A DNA stretch of 6,395 nt from Defluviitaleaceae bacterium (GTDB lineage: Bacteria > Bacillota > Clostridia > Lachnospirales > WRAA01): the NCBI GenBank assembly GCA_009780445.1, contig WRAA01000122.1:1-6395 (forward strand). Reading direction: 5' to 3'. Position 1 is the first letter of the stretch. Each line of letters opens with the position of its first letter. The notes beneath the pieces are model-generated. The model did not search any database. It saw nothing but the letters and a program-made list of their open reading frames with translations, and was not told the origin of the DNA. This document shows positions 1-5,454 of this stretch, in pieces. Position numbers and translations under genes: made by a program.

Positions 1-365
1 ATCCCACACAGGTGTACGCCATGTGCAACGAAATGCGCCGATCCTACCCTGACGTGCGCTGGTGGCTGCACTTCCACAACACACGCGGCATGGCTCTCGC
101 CAACATCTTGGCGGGGATGCAGGCCGGCTTTACGCAGTATGATTCAAGCTTTGCGGGTACGGGCGGCTGCCCGTTTATCCCCGGGGCGACGGGCAATGTC
201 GCAAGCGAAGACCTGGCGCACATGTGTGAGGAAATGGGCGTGGCCACAGGGCTTGACACAGCCGCCGTTATCGCGGTGGGCAAGCTTGTGCAACAACGCC
301 TGGGCCGTCCGGGCAACAGCTGTGTTCTGCACGCGGGGCGCAGCCGCGATCTCATTTTGAACTAA
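1..365 (+). CDS. HMG-CoA lyase-like aldolase, C-terminal part (5' end outside window)
   Basis: This is the C-terminal ~120 residues of a DRE-TIM-barrel metallolyase of the hydroxymethylglutaryl-CoA lyase type. The frame is already open at the left edge (P-T-Q before the first GTG at 12), so the true start lies upstream. The metal-binding H-x-H pair is at 69-77 (HFHNT; human HMGL has HCHDT), the G-loop catalytic cysteine in GTGGCPF at 168-170, and the metal-ligand asparagine in GATGN at 195-197. The following ASEDLAHMCEEMGVATGLD block is typical of the family. All C-terminal catalytic residues are therefore present. In the family these enzymes cleave HMG-CoA to acetyl-CoA plus acetoacetate, or cleave related 3-hydroxy-3-methyl acyl-CoAs; relatives act on other substrates, so the exact substrate is open. 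It is probably cytoplasmic. It is the first visible gene of the operon, ending 12 nt before the preferred start of the dehydrogenase. Confidence 0.82.
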   Translation, partial: PTQVYAMCNEMRRSYPDVRWWLHFHNTRGMALANILAGMQAGFTQYDSSFAGTGGCPFIPGATGNVASEDLAHMCEEMGVATGLDTAAVIAVGKLVQQRLGRPGNSCVLHAGRSRDLILN

Positions 366-371
366 GGAGAG
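364..371 (+). promoter_or_regulatory. Ribosome binding site deciding the dehydrogenase start
   Basis: AAGGAGAG begins at the last two bases of the lyase stop codon. It leaves no usable spacing to the ATG at 372 but about 8 nt from GGAG to the ATG at 378. The in-frame ATG at 378 (protein MSKALVP...) is therefore the more likely start. Confidence 0.7.
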
Positions 372-377
372 ATGTAC

Positions 378-1265
378 ATGTCAAAAGCTCTGGTTCCGAT
401 ATCCGTTGACACAAAGCTGATCCCCCTGCTGGGCTTCCCCCTGCGCCAGTCGTTTGCGGCGCGTATGCAAAACTCCGCCTATGCCACGATCGGCTTCGAC
501 GGATGTTACTTCCCGCTCGAAGTTACTAACGAGCATCTTGGCGACGTGGTGGGCGCACTGCGCCATATGAACGTGCCGGGTTTTGCCGTCACCAAGCCGA
601 ACAAGGTCGAGGTGCTGAAGTACCTTGACGAACTCGACGAGCTTGCCGCAAAGATGGGCGCGTGCAACACCGTCGTGAACAAGGGCGGCGTGTTAAAGGG
701 CTACAACACCGATGGCGAAGGGCTTGTCACAGACCTTCGGCAGCACGGCGTGGATCTTGTAGGATCGACGTTCTTCTGCCTGGGCGCGGGCGGCGCGGGC
801 AAGTCTGTGTGCTTCACCTTGGCGCACTACGGCACCAAGAAGTTCTACATCTCCGACATTGCCGATGCTGCCGCAGAAAGCCTTGTGGCGGACCTAAACC
901 GCAACTTCGGCGAAGTGGCCGAGATGTGTAAGTTCGACGACAAACAGGCAACGTTACGCGCCGTGGGAAACAGCCATGTGCTGATGAACATGTCCGGCGT
1001 GGGGATGTATCCCAAGACGGACGAAACATGGATCGACAAGGCGGATCTGGCGCACCTGCCCTTGTGCATAGACGCTACATACAATCCGCTGAAAACGCAG
1101 TTCCTGATAGACGCGGAGCAGGTCGGCTGCAAGATCATCAACGGCCTTGGCATGTCCATCAATCAGGGCGCGCTGCAAGTGAAGCTCTGGACAGGGCTGC
1201 CCGAACCCTATGAGGCAATGACGGCGGAGATAAACAAGATCTTATCAGAGATCAAGGGAGACTAG
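378..1265 (+). CDS. Shikimate/quinate dehydrogenase-like oxidoreductase, divergent
   Basis: Recognised as AroE superfamily by order of motifs (numbered from the alternative ATG at 372): LGFPLRQS at 20-27, VTKPNK at 73-78, GACNTV at 96-101, GYNTDGEG at 110-117, glycine-rich GAGGAGKS at 138-145, and GLGMSINQGA near the C-terminus. The catalytic Lys78/Asp114 pair and substrate-binding Asn99 are retained. Three features differ from biosynthetic AroE: the second serine of the substrate S-x-S motif is Ala29; the usual N-V-T is A-V-T at 72-74; and the beta-2 loop reads ISDI with Asp162 where AroE has the NADP-phosphate-binding N-R-T. The last suggests a preference for NAD, as in catabolic quinate/shikimate dehydrogenases. 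Length (295 aa) is normal. The family reversibly oxidises a ring hydroxyl to a ketone in the cytoplasm. The gene sits inside the lyase-aminotransferase operon, ending 2 nt before the next start, which argues for a dedicated pathway substrate rather than housekeeping shikimate synthesis. Confidence 0.82.
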   Translation: MSKALVPISVDTKLIPLLGFPLRQSFAARMQNSAYATIGFDGCYFPLEVTNEHLGDVVGALRHMNVPGFAVTKPNKVEVLKYLDELDELAAKMGACNTVVNKGGVLKGYNTDGEGLVTDLRQHGVDLVGSTFFCLGAGGAGKSVCFTLAHYGTKKFYISDIADAAAESLVADLNRNFGEVAEMCKFDDKQATLRAVGNSHVLMNMSGVGMYPKTDETWIDKADLAHLPLCIDATYNPLKTQFLIDAEQVGCKIINGLGMSINQGALQVKLWTGLPEPYEAMTAEINKILSEIKGD

Positions 1266-1267
1266 GT

Positions 1268-2455
1268 ATGAACGTATCGAAGAGAATCAACGAAATGCAG
1301 TTCTCGCCAATCCGCAGGCTTGTGCCCTTTGCCCAGGAAGCAAAGAGCAAGGGCAAGAAGGTCTACCACCTGAACATTGGCCAGCCGGATATCGAAACGC
1401 CGAAGGAATTCTTCGACGCTGTGAAAAACTTTGACGAAAAGGTGCTGGAGTACGCGCTTTCGCAAGGTTTGCCCGAAACTATCGAAAGCTTTGTGAACTA
1501 CTACAAATCCTTCGGCGTGAACTATTCCAAGGACGAAATACTGATCACCAACGGCGGCAGTGAGGCTCTGTTCTTCGCCCTGATCGCCATTTGCGACTAC
1601 GGCGACGAAGTGCTGGTGCCGGAGCCGTTTTACACGAACTACAACAGCTTCGCCAAGTCTGCCGGCACGGTGGTTGTGCCTGTGTTGACCAAGGCCGAGG
1701 ACGGCTTCAAGCTGCCTTCCGTGGAAGTGCTGGAGAGCAAGATCACGCCCAAGACCCGCGCGATAATGCTGTCCAACCCCGGCAACCCCACCGGCGCGGT
1801 CTACGATATGGACGACATGTTGAAGGTGAAGGAACTCGCGCTCAAGCACGGCCTGTATGTCATCTCTGACGAAGTGTACAAGGAGATGGTGTACGACGGA
1901 CTCAAGTTCACCAGCTTCTCGCAGATCGAAGGCATCGAGGACAGGGTGATCCTCACAGATTCCATCTCCAAGAGGTACAGCGCGTGCGGAGCGCGTATCG
2001 GCTGTATCGCCAGCAAGAACAAGGATGTCATGCAGCAAGTCATGAAGCTTTGCCAAGGCCGCCTCTGCGTGGCCACCATCGAACAGGTGGGCGCGGCGGC
2101 TCTGGCCAATGTTTCGCCAAAGTACATGGAGGACGTCGTGGTGGAATACGAAAAACGCCGCGATACCGTCTACAACGCGCTTACGAAGATCGAAGGCGTT
2201 GTGTGCGACAAGCCGCGCGGCGCGTTCTACATCATGGCAAAACTGCCCGTGGATAACGCGGAGGACTTCTGCAAGTGGCTGCTGACAGACTTCGACGTGA
2301 ACAACGAGACGGTGATGGTGGCTCCGGGCGAAGGCTTCTATGCCACGCCGGGTTTGGGCAACAACGAGATCCGCATATCCTATGTGCTGAAAGAGGCGGA
2401 TCTGGTGGCTGCTATGCACATTATCTCTGAAGGCCTCAAGGCTTACAAGAAGTAG
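1268..2455 (+). CDS. Class I PLP-dependent aminotransferase (aspartate aminotransferase fold)
   Basis: A full-length fold-type I aminotransferase of 395 aa, normal for the family. Visible landmarks: NIGQPD at 36-41, ITNGGSEAL at 93-101 (phosphate-side loop), SNPGNPTG at 169-176, ISDEVY at 199-204 with Asp201 (pyridine nitrogen) and Tyr204, SISKRYSACGARIG at 232-245 with Schiff-base Lys235 and phosphate-binding Arg243, and Arg369 in EIRISYV, the usual substrate alpha-carboxylate arginine. All key residues are present, so the enzyme should be active. It moves an amino group between an amino acid and a 2-oxo acid in the cytoplasm; the partner substrate cannot be read from the motifs. An AAGGGAG ribosome binding site at 1254-1260 lies inside the end of the dehydrogenase gene, 7 nt before the ATG, so the two are almost certainly co-transcribed and possibly translationally coupled. 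The 3' end overlaps the convergent LysR gene by 20 bp. Confidence 0.92.
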   Translation: MNVSKRINEMQFSPIRRLVPFAQEAKSKGKKVYHLNIGQPDIETPKEFFDAVKNFDEKVLEYALSQGLPETIESFVNYYKSFGVNYSKDEILITNGGSEALFFALIAICDYGDEVLVPEPFYTNYNSFAKSAGTVVVPVLTKAEDGFKLPSVEVLESKITPKTRAIMLSNPGNPTGAVYDMDDMLKVKELALKHGLYVISDEVYKEMVYDGLKFTSFSQIEGIEDRVILTDSISKRYSACGARIGCIASKNKDVMQQVMKLCQGRLCVATIEQVGAAALANVSPKYMEDVVVEYEKRRDTVYNALTKIEGVVCDKPRGAFYIMAKLPVDNAEDFCKWLLTDFDVNNETVMVAPGEGFYATPGLGNNEIRISYVLKEADLVAAMHIISEGLKAYKK

Positions 2456-3332
2456 GCGGGTTTTCCCGCTCTACGAAGTTCTTGAATATCTCGGCGGACG
2501 GCGGCATCTGCCTGTCCTTCTTCCAGAGCAGGCAGATTTCCCGCCGAAGCCCCGAGTTTGAAATGGGTATCACAGAAACGTTGTAGCTGCACAGAGACGA
2601 AATGTGCGGCATTATCGCAATGCCAAGCCCGGCGTTTACAAACGCGGCCATGGAGTTGCACTCGTCCGCCTCCATAACCGTTTTCGGCGATATGCCCGCC
2701 CGCTTAAAACAGCCGTCGATCAGGGCGCGCAGGGAGGTGTTGGGGTTGATCGAGATGAACAGCTCGTCCGCGATCTCGTCCAGATCGATACTGCTTCTGC
2801 CCGCAAGCCTGTGAGAGGTGGACACCACCAGGAACATCTCCTGCATCAGCACGGGCACGGCCTCGATTGAGTCGTTGGCGGGGCGTTCGGCAAACACAAA
2901 GTCAAGCGCGCCCTCGCTTAGCATGTCCAGCAGCTTTGACGTCATGTTCTGCGTAAAGTTGAAGTTGATGTTGCTGTCTCCGCGAAAGCTTAGGAAACGC
3001 TCGACAAGGGACGGCAGAAGGCCGTAGCTTAGGCTGTAGATATAACCCAGGCTGATGCGGCCCCGCTTAGGGTCGGCCATTTGCGCCATAGCCGCTTCGC
3101 CCTCGGATATCGCCATGATGGCGTTCTGGGCATAAGGAAGGAACCCCGCGCCATACCGCGTGAGGAAGGTTTTCTTTCCGCTCTTCTCGAACAGCGGCAC
3201 GCCCAGCTCCCGCTCCATTTCGGCAAGGGCGTGGCTTAGGCTTGGCTGGGAGATGTAGAGCATCCCCGCGGCCTTTGTATAGTGCAGTACCTTTGCCATT
3301 ACGCAGAAGTAGCGCAGCTGTTGTAAGGTCAT
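2436..3332 (-). CDS. LysR-type transcriptional regulator
   Basis: A 298-aa LysR-family regulator, the usual length. The N-terminal winged helix-turn-helix spans about residues 1-60 (MTLQQLRYF..., recognition region around 18-40 with the hallmark ISQPSLSHAL and LGVPLFEK). A linker helix follows, then a periplasmic-binding-protein-like effector domain from about 90 to 290. The start at 3332 is chosen because GGGGGA lies 6 nt upstream and because LysR proteins normally begin just before the L-x-x-L-x-x-F motif. The frame stays open to an ATG at 3452, but that extension would encode the operator and promoter region and adds 40 atypical residues. It is transcribed divergently from the ThDP enzyme gene across a 144-bp gap, the classic layout for a LysR regulator and its target. 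It probably binds a pathway metabolite, activates the ThDP gene and represses itself. The ligand is unknown. Confidence 0.93.
   Translation of the reverse strand: MTLQQLRYFCVMAKVLHYTKAAGMLYISQPSLSHALAEMERELGVPLFEKSGKKTFLTRYGAGFLPYAQNAIMAISEGEAAMAQMADPKRGRISLGYIYSLSYGLLPSLVERFLSFRGDSNINFNFTQNMTSKLLDMLSEGALDFVFAERPANDSIEAVPVLMQEMFLVVSTSHRLAGRSSIDLDEIADELFISINPNTSLRALIDGCFKRAGISPKTVMEADECNSMAAFVNAGLGIAIMPHISSLCSYNVSVIPISNSGLRREICLLWKKDRQMPPSAEIFKNFVERENPPTSCKP
2452..2474. terminator. Hairpin at the convergent gene junction, possible weak terminator
   Basis: GTAG-GCGGG-TTTT-CCCGC-(T)-CTAC forms a 9-bp stem with one bulged T and a TTTT loop. It starts within the aminotransferase stop codon and lies inside the last codons of the opposing LysR gene. 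No T-run follows on the plus strand, so it is a poor classical intrinsic terminator; it may instead protect the 3' end of the operon transcript. Confidence 0.35.
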
Positions 3333-3365
3333 AAGGTGTCCCCCGGTGCGGAACGCCGGAAACAT

Positions 3366-3388
3366 TTTCATCTGCGGAGCCGATGAAA
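3366..3388. promoter_or_regulatory. Probable LysR-type operator (ATC-N9-GAT dyad)
   Basis: A perfect 7-bp inverted repeat, TTTCATC at 3366-3372 and GATGAAA at 3382-3388, flanks a 9-nt spacer. The inner bases give ATC-N9-GAT, the arrangement known from NodD nod boxes, and include the general LysR signature T-N11-A (T3371, A3383). It lies between the divergent regulator and ThDP genes, about 35 bp from the regulator start and 89 bp from the ThDP start. A smaller dyad, GAAA-TATG-TTTC at 3385-3396, overlaps its right arm and may be part of an extended site. Confidence 0.72.
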
Positions 3389-3402
3389 TATGTTTCTGAG
3401 CT

Positions 3403-3431
3403 TCCGTATATACTCGTACAAACAGTATAGC
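3403..3431 (+). promoter_or_regulatory. Candidate weak, activator-dependent promoter for the ThDP gene
   Basis: TTCCGT (3403-3408), 17 nt, TATAGC (3426-3431). The -35 box is poor, as expected for a promoter that needs an activator. With a start near 3438 the operator centre (3377) falls at about -61, close to the usual LysR recognition-site position of -65. A rival -10 box, TATACT at 3409-3414, has no good -35. The TATAGC box overlaps the -10 of the opposing LysR promoter. Confidence 0.35.
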
Positions 3432-3452
3432 ACATTCACGTTTGCCTATCAA
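3424..3452 (-). promoter_or_regulatory. Sigma-70/A-type promoter for the LysR gene
   Basis: On the minus strand TTGATA (3452-3447) is followed by exactly 17 nt and TATACT (3429-3424); each box matches consensus at 5 of 6 bases. Transcription would start near 3417 and leave a leader of about 85 nt. The operator at 3366-3388 then lies downstream of this start, a position suited to autorepression. Confidence 0.65.
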
Positions 3453-3476
3453 GTGTCAAGGGAGGAATGACGAGAT

Positions 3477-5294
3477 ATGAAGAAATTGCTTTCGCACCAA
3501 GTTGTGGACTATCTTGAACGCCGCGGAGTACGGCATGTTTTCGGGCTGTGCGGCCACACCGTTATCGCAATGCTGGACGCCATGAAGGATTCGGAAAAGC
3601 TGCAGTACATCTCCGTGCGCCACGAGCAGATAGCGGCGCACGCGGCCGACGGTTACGCGCGGATCACGCGCAAGGCGGGCGTGGTGCTGTGCCACCTTGG
3701 CCCCGGGCTGGCGAACGCCACTACGGGAGTGCTGAACGCGTCCATGGACTCGATACCGCTGGTGGTTATCGCCGGCGACGTGCCGAGCTACTACTACGGC
3801 AAGCACCCGCACCAGGAAGTTAACATGCACTGCGACGGTTCGCAGTACGACATCTACAAGCCCTTCGTCAAGCGCGCCTGGCGTATCGACAGGCCGGAGA
3901 TGATGGCCGAGATCCTCGACAAGGCGTTTAGGCTGGCCGAAAGCGGCCGCCCGGGGCCCGTACTGATCTCCGTGCCGATGGACATGTTCTCGCGCGAAGT
4001 GGATACTCTGCACTTCGAGCGCACCTTCCGCGACAGCCACGAGACCATCCGCCCGGCTCTGGACCCCGGCACCGCGGAGGCTATCGCCAAGGAGCTTGTG
4101 TCCGCGAAGCAACCCGTGCTGCACGCGGGCGGCGGCATACTGCTCTCCGGCGCGTCCGACGAACTTGCCCGTCTTGCAGAGTTCCTGGACATTCCCATAT
4201 CGCGCACACTGATGGGTCACGGCTGTGTGTCCGACAATCATCCGCTGATGCTTGGCCAGACGGGCTTCTGGGGTTTCGAGCTGACGCACAAGCTCACCAC
4301 CGGCGCAGACGTAATTCTTGCCCTCGGCACACGCTTGGCGGAGGCCGACAGCTCAAGCTGGTACCCCGGCGTAACATTCTCGCCGGAAACCCGCTTCATC
4401 CAGATCGACATAGACCCGACGGAGATCGGCCGCAACTACCCCGTGGAGATTGGCGCGATAGCGGACCTCAAGCTCGCGCTTAGGCAGATTTTGGCCGCGG
4501 CCAAGGCTCTCTGCCCCGAAGGCCGCAAGAACCCCGAACTGCGCAAGAAAATCGCCGACGGCAAGGCCGCCTTCAAGGCCGAAAACAAGGCAATCTGCGA
4601 CGACGGCCGCTTCCCAATGACACCGCAGCGCATCCTGCGGGATGTACGCGCCCTGCTCCCAGACGACGCGATCATCACCACCGACGTGGGCTGGAACAAG
4701 AACGGCGTAGCACAGCAGTACGACATCACCATACCCGGCACCATCCACCACAGCTCCGGCCTTGCCACGATGGGCTTCGGCTCCGCATCCCTGCTGGGTG
4801 CGAAGCTGGCCGCGCCGGACAAAAAGGTGCTGACCCTGATCGGCGATGGCGGCTTCGGCACGAACCCGTCTGTGATGGCGGCGGCTGTCGAGTACGGCAT
4901 CAACGTGATATGGATCGTGATGAACAACTCCGCCTTCGGCACCATAGCCGGCCTGGAATACGCCAACTACAAGACCAAGTTCGGCACGGTGTTCACCACG
5001 CCTGACGGCAAGAGCTACACGCCGGACTGGGCGGCGATCGCCCGCGGCTACGGCGTCCGCGCCAGGACAGTAACCTGCGCCGATGACTTCGCCGACGCGC
5101 TCAAGGAAGCTCTGGAGGCCGACTGCCCCTTCCTGCTGGACGTTCCCATGGAGAACATCGCCGTGCCCACGCCCGGCTGCTGGAACATCAACGACATCTT
5201 CACCCCGGGCGAATTTGTCGAAAACGGCAAGCTTGTACCGGACGCGTCCGGTAACTACACCAGACCGGATCACCTCACATCGCATAAACACTAA
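3477..5294 (+). CDS. Thiamine-diphosphate-dependent enzyme, acetolactate-synthase-like
   Basis: A 605-aa three-domain ThDP enzyme of the acetolactate synthase/pyruvate oxidase superfamily. The N-terminal pyrimidine-binding domain (about 1-170) has HVFGLCGH at 20-27 and the catalytic Glu50 in VRHEQIAAHAADGYAR. The central domain (about 190-335) has GADVILALGTRL near 276 and IDIDPTEIGRN near 310. The C-terminal pyrophosphate-binding domain (about 385-550) has GLATMGFG and the metal/diphosphate motif GDGGF at 456-460 with NN at 483-484. Asp457 and Asn484 should hold the Mg ion. A tail (about 555-605) with TPGCWNINDIF makes it slightly longer than typical catalytic subunits. Relatives include acetolactate synthase, sulfoacetaldehyde acetyltransferase, glyoxylate carboligase and 2-oxo acid decarboxylases; the active-site residues NNSAFG and CGHT match none of these closely enough to name the reaction. 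No small regulatory subunit gene follows, which argues against biosynthetic acetolactate synthase. GGGAGG at 3460-3465 is the ribosome binding site, 11 nt from ATG. It is probably controlled by the divergent LysR regulator. Confidence 0.88.
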   Translation: MKKLLSHQVVDYLERRGVRHVFGLCGHTVIAMLDAMKDSEKLQYISVRHEQIAAHAADGYARITRKAGVVLCHLGPGLANATTGVLNASMDSIPLVVIAGDVPSYYYGKHPHQEVNMHCDGSQYDIYKPFVKRAWRIDRPEMMAEILDKAFRLAESGRPGPVLISVPMDMFSREVDTLHFERTFRDSHETIRPALDPGTAEAIAKELVSAKQPVLHAGGGILLSGASDELARLAEFLDIPISRTLMGHGCVSDNHPLMLGQTGFWGFELTHKLTTGADVILALGTRLAEADSSSWYPGVTFSPETRFIQIDIDPTEIGRNYPVEIGAIADLKLALRQILAAAKALCPEGRKNPELRKKIADGKAAFKAENKAICDDGRFPMTPQRILRDVRALLPDDAIITTDVGWNKNGVAQQYDITIPGTIHHSSGLATMGFGSASLLGAKLAAPDKKVLTLIGDGGFGTNPSVMAAAVEYGINVIWIVMNNSAFGTIAGLEYANYKTKFGTVFTTPDGKSYTPDWAAIARGYGVRARTVTCADDFADALKEALEADCPFLLDVPMENIAVPTPGCWNINDIFTPGEFVENGKLVPDASGNYTRPDHLTSHKH

Positions 5295-5454
5295 AAGGCC
5301 GCGGGGCGTTGCCCCGCACCCAACAAGGGCTTCGCCCTTGACCCTCGACTATGGAATTTGCAGTTGGTCGGTATAACCTCCGGCCATACAAATTTTATAG
5401 TTACGGGTCAAGGGCGAAGCCCTTGTGGGGTGCGGGGCAACGCTCCGCGGTCTT
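5295..5454. repeat. Long inverted-repeat element between convergent genes, possible bidirectional terminator
   Basis: Two 46-bp arms (5299-5344 and 5405-5450) are inverted copies differing at only two positions. Pairing continues weakly inward (CTAT..AATTTG at 5349-5360 against 5389-5400, 10 of 12) and outward almost to both flanking stop codons; the loop is about 28 nt. Each arm contains two smaller hairpins, GGGGC-GTT-GCCCC and AAGGGC-TTC-GCCCTT, so either a single long stem or a multi-branched fold is possible. It fills the gap between the convergent ThDP (stop 5292-5294) and nitroreductase (stop 5455-5453) genes. There is no T-run. GC-rich hairpins of this style recur in clostridial intergenic regions, so it is probably a dispersed element now acting as a transcript end for both genes. 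Confidence 0.85.

Noticed and set aside
1262..2419. Long minus-strand open frame (385 codons) opposite the aminotransferase
   Set aside because: It mirrors a gene with complete catalytic motifs, its translation is rich in His, Val and Arg with no recognisable domain, and it is best explained as the antisense shadow of a GC-rich gene.
378..2455. Aminoshikimate / AHBA-type antibiotic precursor cluster
   Set aside because: An AroE-like dehydrogenase beside an aminotransferase recalls it, but the aminotransferase is class I rather than the DegT-type AHBA synthase, and no other AHBA genes are seen.
3333..3452. N-terminal extension of the LysR protein to an ATG at 3452
   Set aside because: The extra 40 residues fall on the promoter and operator; the ATG at 3332 has a good ribosome binding site and the family-typical N-terminus.
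3467..3517. ATG at 3467 close to the GGGAGG ribosome binding site
   Set aside because: Its frame closes after 16 codons; the ATG at 3477 opens the full ThDP enzyme.
3456..5291. Two minus-strand open frames (277 and 312 codons) opposite the ThDP gene
   Set aside because: Low-complexity compositions (Gly/Val/Arg/His-rich) with no domain signal; the plus strand encodes an intact ThDP enzyme across the whole span.
3477..5294. Taurine/sulfonate degradation through sulfoacetaldehyde acetyltransferase
   Set aside because: The general fold fits, but the motif after GDG differs and no phosphotransacetylase, taurine transaminase or sulfonate transporter is present in the window.
5295..5454. CRISPR array or attachment site
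   Set aside because: There are only two arms, inverted rather than direct, with no regular spacers and no recombinase nearby.
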